DNA of 41,557 bases from Gemmatimonadaceae bacterium (GCA_025358925.1 JANYHT010000028.1:1-41557), one strand, 5' to 3'; shown: positions 1-6,470, counted from the stretch's first letter. Numbers and translations: made by a program. The notes: generated from the letters alone by a model not told the origin.

Positions 1-84
1 ACACAACGCGGGCACGGGCGTGCCCGCCTCGGCCTGCTTCAGAACCGCGATGATCTGACTGTCGGTACACCGCGATGTGTTCAT
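1..84 (-). CDS. IS3-family transposase OrfA, N-terminal fragment (window edge)
   Basis: The first 28 codons of an IS3-family OrfA are visible. The ATG is at 84-82 with GGAGG five bases upstream. The encoded start includes SQIIAVLKQAEAGTPVPALC, which matches the helix-turn-helix opening of OrfA proteins (typically S-x-x-Q-I-x-A-I-L-K-x-A-E-x-G-x-P-V). OrfA binds the terminal repeats and normally yields the full transposase OrfAB by programmed -1 frameshifting into a DDE-type orfB. Everything after residue 28 lies outside the window, so neither intactness nor the frameshift site can be judged. Confidence 0.85.
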   Translation of the reverse strand, partial: MNTSRCTDSQIIAVLKQAEAGTPVPALC

Positions 85-170
85 CGGAACCTCCTCGAAA
101 AACGGTACGAGAAAATTCCACTTTTGGCGACGGTGAATTCAACGACGGGGTTTTTAAGGGGGGATTACCA
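1..170 (-). mobile_element. IS3-family insertion sequence, 5' end only (continues past the left edge)
   Basis: The 5' end of an IS3-family element enters from the left edge, reading on the minus strand. The first codons of its orfA are present. Upstream of them (about 85-170) is a non-coding terminal region that reads TGGTAATCCCCCC from position 170 downward. I place the outer end near 170 because cassette DNA starts there and the C-run looks like a terminal repeat, but the other end is outside the window, so the repeat cannot be paired and the boundary is uncertain by tens of bases. Confidence 0.6.
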
Positions 171-435
171 TCAGTCGAAGCCGCCGACTTCTCGCCGATC
201 ACGAAGGCCGGTTCCACAAATGCACGCGTCATGTTGAACGGACAACGAATCTACACTATCAGCTTCGACGGCAGTGACCAAAAGGTGCAGGTACGCAATC
301 TCGCTGTAAATCGCTGCATATTTCACGCTCGTTACCGACTGCGCGCACCGTAGCCGAGGATGTGTCAAGAACCATCGTGGAATAGTGATTGCGAACCGTA
401 GCGATGCCTGCCATTCAGTGGATCATGATTATGCG
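171..435. other. third integron cassette, truncated; coding content unresolved
   Basis: This 265-bp stretch follows attC1 in array order and is cut by the IS3 element. No clear gene is recognisable. On the minus strand a TTG-started frame (368-171, 65 codons) stops right at the IS boundary, and an ATG-started frame of about 50 codons (from about 408) stops near 254. On the plus strand a frame open from inside the IS to 353 gives a polar, protein-like segment (for example NARVMLNGQRIYTISFDG). Its start would lie in the IS, so it could only be the tail of an antisense cassette gene. I cannot choose between these. Confidence 0.35.
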
Positions 436-532
436 GTCTAACGCCTAGAGCTAAGCTGCAAAGGGTGTCCAACAATTGCGAGCGTAGCGAGCATCAGTAG
501 CGAGCCTTTGTCAGCTTCAGCGATCGTTAGAT
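436..532 (-). other. attC1 integron recombination site (97 bp)
   Basis: On the minus strand the site opens with R'' ATCTAAC (532-526) and closes with R' GTTAGAC (442-436). The L arms pair as AAGCTG-A-CAAAGG against CCTTTG-CAGCTT, leaving one unpaired A in the L'' arm. That extra base is the known asymmetry that orients attC sites and marks the recombined strand. The centre carries three GCTCGC units and the segment GCTCGCTACGCTCGCA, nearly identical in attC2. It follows the membrane-protein gene, whose stop codon lies in R''. Confidence 0.9.
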
Positions 533-1012
533 TACCGGCGGCAACGACGCTGGGGGAACACTTCCTAGACGTCGCATCATTGGCAGCCCGGCCGCTCGGC
601 GCGCTAGCGCGAGGGTCGCGATCGACAGGCCGGTGCCGATACAGCCCAAGCCAAGTGTTCCCGCGATCAGCACGCTCAGTGGCAGCACGCCAGGTGCTGC
701 GAGCCCGAGGGCCGCGCCTATCGTCGCGGCACCGAGGAAGCCGGACGTGCCAAGCCGCCCATAGCTCAGCTCCGCCAGACCTCGGCCCTGCTCGCGCCGA
801 GCGACGAGCGATGCGAAGAGACTCCCCGCGACGCCCCCCGCGACGAAGGCTCGGATCGCCACCGCGACCAATTCACGAATGCCGAAGACGGACGCCGGGA
901 TGAGCTGGAGTTCAATACCGGCGACGAGCACGGTCACTGCCAGCGCGGAGAGTCCGACCGCCCAAGTAGCCGCCGTGCGTAGAATGCCGCGAGCTCGGAG
1001 TGCAGAGAACAT
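527..1012 (-). CDS. cassette-encoded small integral membrane protein, function unknown
   Basis: A 161-residue hydrophobic protein with about four predicted membrane segments (roughly residues 13-33, 45-66, 88-108 and 114-136), separated by short basic loops such as VARREQ and ALARRAAG. I recognise no catalytic motif. The ATG at 1012 follows GAGGG with 3 bases between and lies 25 bases after the GTTAGAT box that opens the cassette. The stop codon TAA (529-527) sits inside the R'' box of attC1, a common feature of mobile cassettes. The gene fills its cassette with almost no spare DNA. Cassettes usually lack promoters, so expression probably depends on read-through. The IS1182-type element now lies between it and the integrase side, so upstream read-through may be blocked or supplied by the IS. 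Confidence 0.75.
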   Translation of the reverse strand: MFSALRARGILRTAATWAVGLSALAVTVLVAGIELQLIPASVFGIRELVAVAIRAFVAGGVAGSLFASLVARREQGRGLAELSYGRLGTSGFLGAATIGAALGLAAPGVLPLSVLIAGTLGLGCIGTGLSIATLALARRAAGLPMMRRLGSVPPASLPPVI

Positions 1013-1037
1013 CGGCCCTCTTGTGATAACTGTGGTA

Positions 1038-1044
1038 ATCTAAC
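1038..1044 (-). other. attC2, R' half (cut off by IS insertion)
   Basis: On the minus strand this is GTTAGAT, the R' core box that begins the membrane-protein cassette. It is the missing end of the attC whose body lies at 2850-2940. The IS1182-type element starts at the next base, 1045. Joining 1038-1044 to 2853-2940, which treats the repeated AAC as a target duplication, restores a complete attC of 95 bp. Confidence 0.8.
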
Positions 1045-1063
1045 GAGGCTGTAGGAAAAGCCT
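1045..1063 (+). repeat. left terminal inverted repeat of the IS1182-type element
   Basis: It pairs with 2831-2849 and differs at three of 19 positions (5, 11 and 18). The GGxTGTxxxAAAAG core resembles ends typical of IS1182-type elements. Confidence 0.8.
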
Positions 1064-1161
1064 TGATGAATGTGTAATGTGGAAACGGAACGCACGACCG
1101 ATTGACGGGTGTTGGATGCATCGAATGTGTGGCTGCTGTGACCCGCTGTCGAGGACGCGCT

Positions 1162-2691
1162 TTGGCCCGGTACAAATTCGTCGATACGAATCCGCAGTTC
1201 CTCAGCGTCGACCTCGCGCGCCAGTTGCTGCCCGGGACGTTCGAGTACGCGCTGAATCATCTGCTGGATCACGACGTCGATCTGGCGCACTTCGATGCGC
1301 GGTTTCGGAACGACACGACGGGCGCGCCGGCGTATCCACCGGCCATGCTACTCAAGGTCGTGCTGTTCGCGTACTCGCAAGGGATCGTCCGCAGCCGCGC
1401 GATCGAGCGCGTGTGCCAGGAGCACGTCACGTTCATGGCGCTCTGCGGCATGACCGCGCCGCACTTCACCACCATTGCGCACGTTGTCAGCACGCTCCGC
1501 GACGACATCGCGCAGGTCTTTGCGGCGGTGTTGGCGGTCTGCGACGGGCAAGGGCTGATCGGGCGCGAGATGTTTGCGATCGATGGCGTGAAACTGCCGA
1601 GTAATGCGTCGAAGCACCGGAGCGGGACGCGCGCCGAGTTCACGCAGCGCGCCGAGAAATTGGAGAAGGCCGCGCAGGCAATGCTCGACCGGCACCGGGC
1701 AACCGACGCGCTGGAGCTCGAGCCCGATGTCGCCGCCAAGACCACCGCGCGGATCGCACGGCTCTCCCGCGATGCACAGCAGCTGCGCGCGTGGCTCGCG
1801 ACGCATCCGACGGATCGCCGTGGCCCGACGGGCGGTCTGCGCAAGAGCAATCGCACGGACAACGAGCGCGCGAAGATGGCCACGGACAAAGGCGTGATCC
1901 AAGGGTACACGGGCGTCGCGACGGTCGATGCGAAACACCAGATCATTGTCGATGCGCAAGCGCACGGTACCGGCTCCGAACACGAACTGTTGCTGCCTGT
2001 GGTGACCGCGCTCGCGGCCCTGCGCACAGGCGAAACGGTGCTCACCGCCGATGCGGGCTACCACAGCGAAGCGAATCTCGCCGCGCTCGCGGCGCTGCGT
2101 GTGCCCGCGCTCATTGCCGATCCGGATATGCGGAAGCGCGACGAACGATTTGCCGCGCGTGACCACCACACGAGTGCGCCGAATCCGTTGCACGATAAGT
2201 CGCGCGACGCCACGCGCGCGCTCCCGGTGTTTGCGCCGAGTGATTTCACGTATGACGCCGACGCGCGCACGTGTGTGTGTCCGGCGGGGAAGTCCCTGTA
2301 CCGCAAAGGCGCGAGCAACGTGACGAACGGGTATGTGGGCGAGCACTTTCGCGGGGCGAAACGCGATTGCGCGCCGTGTGCGTTGCGCGCGCAGTGTCTG
2401 CGCACGCCCGAGACGACCGTGGTCCGCAACGTCGCGTTCTTTCGAGGGCGCGCGGACACGGAGCGCGAGACGCACACGATGCGCATGCAGCAGCGCCTCG
2501 ATGCGCCCGAGGGTCGCGCACAGTACGGGCAACGTTTCGCGACGGTCGAGCCGGTGTTTGCGAACGTGCGGTACAACAAACGACTGGATCGCTTCACGCT
2601 GCGCGGACGTGCCAAAGTGAACGGCCAGTGGCTGCTGTTTTGCCTGGTGCACAACATCGAGAAGCTCACCCACGTAGGGTATGCAGCGTAG
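1162..2691 (+). CDS. IS1182-family-like DDE transposase
   Basis: A 509-residue cut-and-paste transposase that appears intact. The preferred start is TTG at 1162, giving MARYKFVDTNPQFL, the usual opening of this family, with GAGGA just upstream. A frame open from 1102 would add 20 poorly matching residues. The N-terminal part (about 1-110) resembles the DUF772/InsH N-terminal domain. Candidate DDE residues are D141 (FAIDGVKL), D297 (LTADAGYHS) and E463 (VEPVFANVRYNK). The tail RFTLRGRAKVNGQWLL...HNIEKL is characteristic of the family. A cysteine cluster (DCAPCALRAQC, about residue 410) could bind metal. The element carries no passenger gene. IS1182 is assigned by recalled similarity; another IS5-superfamily branch is possible. 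Confidence 0.9.
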   Translation: MARYKFVDTNPQFLSVDLARQLLPGTFEYALNHLLDHDVDLAHFDARFRNDTTGAPAYPPAMLLKVVLFAYSQGIVRSRAIERVCQEHVTFMALCGMTAPHFTTIAHVVSTLRDDIAQVFAAVLAVCDGQGLIGREMFAIDGVKLPSNASKHRSGTRAEFTQRAEKLEKAAQAMLDRHRATDALELEPDVAAKTTARIARLSRDAQQLRAWLATHPTDRRGPTGGLRKSNRTDNERAKMATDKGVIQGYTGVATVDAKHQIIVDAQAHGTGSEHELLLPVVTALAALRTGETVLTADAGYHSEANLAALAALRVPALIADPDMRKRDERFAARDHHTSAPNPLHDKSRDATRALPVFAPSDFTYDADARTCVCPAGKSLYRKGASNVTNGYVGEHFRGAKRDCAPCALRAQCLRTPETTVVRNVAFFRGRADTERETHTMRMQQRLDAPEGRAQYGQRFATVEPVFANVRYNKRLDRFTLRGRAKVNGQWLLFCLVHNIEKLTHVGYAA

Positions 2692-2830
2692 ATCACGAGG
2701 GAAACGCAGCGCGCACAGTCGCGAACGGCGCAATGTGGCGGGAAAATGCGTTCAAACAACATCCACCGTTGGTCATTCTTGTCTCCCGTGCATTTTTGCG
2801 TGACGCGACACCTCGGCGCGGAGCGCGGTG

Positions 2831-2849
2831 AAGCTTTTTCTACACCCTC
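2831..2849 (-). repeat. right terminal inverted repeat of the IS1182-type element
   Basis: Read on the minus strand from 2849, it matches the left end at 1045 in 16 of 19 positions. Confidence 0.8.
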
Positions 2850-2940
2850 AACGTGTGCGTTCAGCTGCAAGCGAATGGAACAATGCGAGCGAAGCGAGCA
2901 CGCAATAGCTCGCTTGTCAGACTGCAACGGTTTGTTAGAC
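2850..2940 (-). other. attC2 integron recombination site (body; R' end displaced by the IS)
   Basis: On the minus strand it opens with R'' GTCTAAC (2940-2934). The L'' arm CTGACAAGCGA pairs with the L' arm TCGCTTGCAG, again with one unpaired A in L''. Its central segment GCTCGCTTCGCTCGCA differs from that of attC1 at one base. The site ends in CGCACACGTT at 2850, where the IS interrupts it. The rest of the R' box is at 1038-1044. It terminates the esterase cassette. Confidence 0.85.
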
Positions 2941-3031
2941 CGTCTGCGAATGGACATAGAGGAGTTTGATACGAAGTAAGGAGTACCGGTTGAGCGATAT
3001 GTTGGTGCAGGCGTACCAGGAACATTAATAT

Positions 3032-3820
3032 TTACCGATGCTGACCGGAGAGCCATCGAAACAACTCTGCCTCAGCGTACGCTTTCGGCGGTGCGGTGTC
3101 GTGGTCGGCACCGGGTAGTTCCGTGTATCGTACTGGTGCGCCGAGGCTTCTCAATGAAGTAACGAGTCTGCGCGATTGATCGACAGGTACGTTCGTATCC
3201 GCATCGCCGTGAAAAACCCACATTGGCATTTTCCTTAGTCCTGCTGCAAGCGCCGCGAACGGATCCGCCTTCGCGACAACGGGATTCGAGGCCCGGTCTA
3301 CTGCGATTTCATCAGCCGTGTAGCTCGCGCCGGGCTCCACGCGCCCGGCTACAATGACAACAGCCGCGAATCGCTCAGGGAATTTATACGCGAGGCGATA
3401 GCTACCTGTCCCACCCATCGAGTATCCGTGGAGATACAGTCGTGTCGTATCCACCCGGTATTCAGCAATCGTGCGATCCAACTCTGCCATTACCAACTGT
3501 TGCATTTGCGGATAGAACCATCGCGTGCCAAGACGCGCTTGCGGGAAGACTACTATGAAAGGAAAGGGCGCGCGGTTTTCTCTGATGCGAATCGCGAAGT
3601 CCGTGCCCGTCTGCAGCATACCGTCTGATCCCTGTCGTCCATTCCCATGAAGCGACACGATCACCGGCCAACTCATGCCAGGCCTATAGTCTGACGGGAC
3701 GTACACCTGATACTGGAAGGACGCGCCGGAGATTGTGATCGTGCGGTCGAGAAATCCCGTTTGAGCATGACCAGGGATCGTGACGGCGGTGGCGAGTGTG
3801 AATAGAATGACGTTTCGGAT
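3032..3820 (-). CDS. secreted alpha/beta-hydrolase (PHB depolymerase/phospholipase-carboxylesterase type), cassette gene
   Basis: A serine esterase of the alpha/beta-hydrolase fold. Motifs include the oxyanion-side segment VIVSLHGNGRQG, the nucleophile elbow GYSMGG, an aspartate in FHGDADTNVP and a C-terminal histidine in GADHDTAP. This resembles PHB-depolymerase-like or prolyl-oligopeptidase-like esterases; the substrate is unknown. The frame runs upstream through a good signal peptide (RNVILFTLATAVTIPGHAQ) and the first beta-strand. However, no ATG, GTG, TTG or CTG lies in it between an in-frame TAG (3841-3839) and GTG at 3706. GGGGAGG sits four bases before an ATC codon at 3820, so I provisionally start there (262 residues). 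Starting at 3706 would remove the signal and a core strand. Alternatively the start codon was lost by mutation. It is the first cassette after the candidate attI. Confidence 0.75.
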   Translation of the reverse strand: MRNVILFTLATAVTIPGHAQTGFLDRTITISGASFQYQVYVPSDYRPGMSWPVIVSLHGNGRQGSDGMLQTGTDFAIRIRENRAPFPFIVVFPQARLGTRWFYPQMQQLVMAELDRTIAEYRVDTTRLYLHGYSMGGTGSYRLAYKFPERFAAVVIVAGRVEPGASYTADEIAVDRASNPVVAKADPFAALAAGLRKMPMWVFHGDADTNVPVDQSRRLVTSLRSLGAPVRYTELPGADHDTAPPKAYAEAELFRWLSGQHR

Positions 3821-3855
3821 AGGACCTCCCCGGGTACTCTAACATGACTTGGCCG

Positions 3856-3873
3856 GTCTAACGCGTATTAGAC
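3856..3873 (-). other. candidate attI core / first cassette junction
   Basis: The sequence is an 18-bp near-palindrome, GTCTAA-N6-TTAGAC. On the minus strand it contains GTTAGAC (3862-3856), the core box expected where the first cassette joins attI. It lies about 40 bp before the esterase gene and about 210 bp beyond the integrase remnant's stop codon. No full attC fold surrounds it, which fits attI rather than attC. The upstream binding sites of attI are not recognisable by eye. Confidence 0.55.
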
Positions 3874-4084
3874 TGCGAGAGAAAGCAGCGTGGCGCGGCT
3901 CATATAGCGCGTTTCTGCAGTATAACCAAGAACACCCCCCGCGCCGCAAATCTCTGCAACTAGTTGGGAATATTGATCTTGCACGCACTCCCTGACAATC
4001 ACCGTCGCCGATTTATATAGCAGATATTGCGATGTAACGTGGTCGCGCGCATAGAGGCGCCCGCGCCTACTACCATCGCCGCAC
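3874..4084 (-). other. intI-attI spacer, possible short ORF
   Basis: This lies between the integrase remnant and the candidate attI core and is less G+C-rich than the flanks. A minus-strand frame is open through most of it and stops with TAA at 3870-3868, inside the GTCTAA half of the core. A GTG start near 3999 would give a peptide of about 43 residues, but I see no convincing ribosome-binding site and no known family. A promoter for the cassettes could lie here; none is clear. Confidence 0.3.
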
Positions 4085-4847
4085 CTACCGAACGTCAACG
4101 TCCAATGGACTTCGCACGCAGAGACCGCCGCGATTCAGCATGTGCGTGTAGAGCATGGTCGTCGACACGTCGCGGTGCCCCATCAACTCCTGCACGGTGC
4201 GAATGTCATAGCCTGCGGCAAGTAGATGCGTCGCAAAAGAATGTCGAAATGTATGACAGCTTACGCGCTGCGACAGGTTCGCCTTTGCGGCCGCTTCCGT
4301 TACCGCGCGCTGTAGCACCGTCTGATGAATGTGATGCGTTCGTCGTTCTCCGCTTTCTATATCCACGTATTCGCGATATTTGAGCGGCAACTTCATCGCG
4401 GATCTGCAGCGGCACCATCGTGACGCGATCACGATCACCCTTGCCACGCCGCACACGAAGCTCACCGCGCTCAAGATCAATATCCTTAATGCGCAACTGA
4501 CAGCATTCCGACACGCGCAACCCCGCACCGTAAAGCAACATCGCCATCAAGCGCGGTGTGCCTCGCATTTCTGTTAGCACGCGTTGCGCGTCCTCGCGCG
4601 ACAACACATTCGGCAGGTGGTGCGGTCGTCGCGCAGCAGCGACGCCCTTCAGCGGGTCGAGCGGTTGCTCCAACACAGTCGCGTAGAGAAACTGCAGCGC
4701 AGCCAACGCCTGATTTTGTGTGGAGATCGCCACGCGTCGCGACTGCGCCACGTGCGTCAGAACTTCGCGATTGGCCGTAGCGCCGAGTTCGCGTGGATGT
4801 TTTCGGCTGTGAAATTTCACGTAGGCAATAATCCATAGCTCTTCAAT
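4085..4847 (-). pseudogene. intI: integron integrase IntI (tyrosine recombinase), truncated and frameshifted
   Basis: Integron integrases recombine attC and attI sites. The upper frame (down to about 4385) encodes the core-binding domain (FHSRKHPRELG, STQNQALAALQFLY) and the first catalytic box ([26 protein letters not shown]). The next part is in the neighbouring frame: [11 protein letters not shown], then [36 protein letters not shown] and the IntI-typical ending [13 protein letters not shown]. All catalytic residue positions (R, K, HxxR, H, Y) survive, but split between frames. About 45 residues normally present between the two boxes, the IntI-specific insert, are missing at the shift point (about 4375-4390). 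The N-terminus is also gone: recognisable sequence begins near 4847 (IEELWIIAYVKF), directly against the neighbouring MBL gene's stop. It is transcribed toward the array, in the same direction as the cassettes. Confidence 0.9.
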
Positions 4848-4854
4848 CCCGCAC

Positions 4855-5736
4855 TCACACCACCAACGCCATCCCCTCCCACGCCGCCGTCACACGCAGT
4901 TCCCCTCCACACTCCACGACAACCTCCCGACACCGCGACACCATCTCGTCAACCTCATCATCCGCCCGATCCGGATGATGATGAAACAACACCAATTGCT
5001 CCGCTCCACACTGCAACGCAAATCGCGTCGCCTCCTCCGCCGACGAATGCCCCCACCCCACATGCGCCGCCAACTCCGCATCGCGATACGTCGCATCATG
5101 CACCAACACCTTCACCCCCCGCAGTCGCTCCGCCAACGCATCACGCCACGCCATCACGTCAGCGTCATCACTCGCATACGACAACTCATTGTCCGGCGCA
5201 TACGCAATCGCCAACCCCTGCGCGTCATGCACCACCACAATCGATGCGCCGCCGGGATGCTGCGCCGCCACACGACTCACGCGCACCGATTCCCCAACAG
5301 GCACACCGAGCGCGTCATCCCAATCCACGGCGCACAGTCCACGCGCGACACCATCCAACAACGGAAACAACGGCGGCGATAACAACATCTCCACGAACGT
5401 ACGCAACACGCCCGCCTCTGCATTGCCGCACGCCATGTGCACGCGATAATCGGCACGAATCAACGGCGCAAAATGCGCCAAGCCCTGCACATGATCACCA
5501 TGACGATGCGACAAAAAAATGTGCACCGGAGGACGCGCCGCGTCAGCATCCAGCACCATCCCCAACGCACGAATGCCCGTACCCGCATCCAAAACAATCA
5601 CATGGCCATCACTCGTGCGCACTTCCATGCACGGCGTGTTCCCACCATATCGCACCGTGCGAACACCAGGACTCGGACACGTACCACGCGCGCCCCAGCA
5701 GCGCAAATGCATTCGTACTGGGGACGCCACTGGCAT
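4855..5736 (-). CDS. metallo-beta-lactamase-fold hydrolase
   Basis: A 293-residue cytoplasmic MBL-fold protein. The opening HLRCWGARGTCPSPG...RYGGNTPCMEV matches a family often annotated as MBL-fold phosphodiesterase-like hydrolases. The metal site is visible as SHRHGDH, with further ligands likely in HPGG, YAPDNE (a D), HDATY and FHHHPD. The substrate cannot be told from sequence; a nuclease- or cyclic-nucleotide-phosphodiesterase-like role is possible. Its ATG at 5736 shares a base with the stop of the Crp-type regulator upstream (TGATG), so translation is probably coupled. An alternative start is ATG at 5712. The 3' end abuts the truncated intI, so the integron's right boundary lies at this gene's stop codon. 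Confidence 0.85.
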   Translation of the reverse strand: MPVASPVRMHLRCWGARGTCPSPGVRTVRYGGNTPCMEVRTSDGHVIVLDAGTGIRALGMVLDADAARPPVHIFLSHRHGDHVQGLAHFAPLIRADYRVHMACGNAEAGVLRTFVEMLLSPPLFPLLDGVARGLCAVDWDDALGVPVGESVRVSRVAAQHPGGASIVVVHDAQGLAIAYAPDNELSYASDDADVMAWRDALAERLRGVKVLVHDATYRDAELAAHVGWGHSSAEEATRFALQCGAEQLVLFHHHPDRADDEVDEMVSRCREVVVECGGELRVTAAWEGMALVV

Positions 5737-6470
5737 CAAAGGCGCGGCCGAGACCGAGCTTCAAGCGCGGCACGATCAACAATCGTTACCAATCGTCGCG
5801 CCACCGAGATCAACCCCTTCTCCTGAAACTCTGCCATCGCCCGCGACACAGTCTCCCGACTCGCGCCAATCATCTGCGCCATCGTCTGGTGTGTAATGTG
5901 CTTGACCAACACCGCCGGCTGACCAGGTGCCGCATGCTCCAACAACACCTTCGCCACACGACCCGGTACATCCAGCAACACCAAACTACCAATCGTACCA
6001 TCAGCCTGACGCAGTCGACGCGACAACTCCACCATCAACCCCCATGCCACGGCCGGCGACTCCTCCACCTGGCGACGGAAATCGGCTCGACGCAACACCA
6101 GCAATCCCGACGCTTGCGTCGCCACCACATGCGCCGAACGCGGACGTCCATCAATCAACGAAAGTTCGCCAAAGTGATCACCCACACCCAACACGTTCAG
6201 AATCACCTCGCGCCCATCCTCGCCAATCAGTAACACCTTGACTTCACCGGCCCGCACGACAAACAACGCGTCTCCCGGATCGCCCTCACTCACAATCACC
6301 GAGCCCTTCGCAAACTTCTGCTCACGCGTGAGCTCCGCAAAACCACGGACAGCAGTGCGATCCAGCTCACGAAAGAGCGGGACCGTGGCAAGAAAATCGC
6401 TGATACGTTCGAGCGACGCACTGACAGCAGGCGGCGTAAAGCGCAACGGCGTAGTTCCGAAAGTCACCAT
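5736..6470 (-). CDS. Crp/Fnr-family transcriptional regulator
   Basis: A 244-residue regulator. An N-terminal cyclic-nucleotide-binding beta-roll (about residues 25-140) contains GELSLIDGRPRSA, matching the phosphate-binding cassette of cAMP-binding members with its Glu and Arg-Ser. A C-terminal winged helix follows, with recognition segment HQTMAQMIGASRETVSR. There are no Fnr-type cysteines near the N-terminus. The start is ATG at 6470 preceded by GGAGC; the longer open frame upstream has no family support. It forms a two-gene unit with the MBL-fold hydrolase, so if that enzyme degrades a nucleotide signal the pair could be a small signalling module (inference). A symmetric site resembling a CRP operator lies in the divergent promoter region at 6663-6678. 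Confidence 0.92.
   Translation of the reverse strand: MVTFGTTPLRFTPPAVSASLERISDFLATVPLFRELDRTAVRGFAELTREQKFAKGSVIVSEGDPGDALFVVRAGEVKVLLIGEDGREVILNVLGVGDHFGELSLIDGRPRSAHVVATQASGLLVLRRADFRRQVEESPAVAWGLMVELSRRLRQADGTIGSLVLLDVPGRVAKVLLEHAAPGQPAVLVKHITHQTMAQMIGASRETVSRAMAEFQEKGLISVARRLVTIVDRAALEARSRPRL

Larger units (their letters stand above)
1045..2849 (+). mobile_element. IS1182-family-like insertion sequence, about 1.8 kb, complete
   Basis: The element is bounded by imperfect inverted repeats: GAGGCTGTAGGAAAAGCC at 1045 and, reading inward from 2849 on the other strand, GAGGGTGTAGAAAAAGCT. Sixteen of the first 19 positions match. One intact transposase gene occupies 1162-2691, leaving 117 bp and 158 bp of terminal non-coding DNA. 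AAC directly precedes the left end (1042-1044) and directly follows the right end (2850-2852), which could be a 3-bp target duplication. The insertion splits attC2. Confidence 0.85.
2692..3031. other. non-coding stretch: IS right end, attC2 body, esterase 3' flank
   Basis: This 340-bp interval between the transposase and esterase stop codons holds the IS right terminal region (to 2849), the body of attC2 (2850-2940) and about 90 bp of cassette sequence after the esterase stop. I see no further gene or RNA in it. Confidence 0.7.
171..3873 (-). other. integron cassette array (intI-proximal part), three cassettes and two attC sites
   Basis: Read on the minus strand from a candidate attI core at 3873-3856, the order is esterase cassette, attC2 (split by an IS), membrane-protein cassette, attC1, then a third cassette cut by the IS3 element. 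Both attC sites have R boxes of the GTTRRRY/RYYYAAC type, a long imperfect inverted repeat and an extra unpaired base in the L'' arm. Cassette gene starts lie shortly after the preceding GTTAGAY box, and one stop codon falls inside the R'' box, as is common in gene cassettes. The integrase remnant lies to the right on the same strand. Array orientation is supported by the L'' extra base and by both cassette genes. The array may continue left beyond the IS3 element. Confidence 0.85.

Noticed and set aside
75-353. Plus-strand open frame of 92 codons at the left edge as a complete gene
   Set aside because: Its start lies inside the IS3-family element and in its orfA leader. Only the part after about 171 could be cassette coding sequence, so it is noted within the cassette entry instead.
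1348-2733. Long minus-strand open frame opposite the transposase
   Set aside because: It is an Arg/His-rich shadow of a high-G+C gene with no family features, and extends beyond the transposase only slightly.
1042-2852. AAC as a proven target-site duplication
   Set aside because: Three matching bases next to an element occur by chance fairly often. I keep it as a possibility and not as established.
436-2940. attC sites oriented on the plus strand
   Set aside because: R boxes alone are symmetric, but the unpaired base would then lie in L', and both neighbouring genes and the stop-in-R'' would be on the wrong strand.
5244-6233. Plus-strand open frame opposite the MBL hydrolase and Crp genes
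   Set aside because: Composition is extreme in His, Arg, Pro and Thr, it spans two well-supported minus-strand genes, and it has no recognisable domain.
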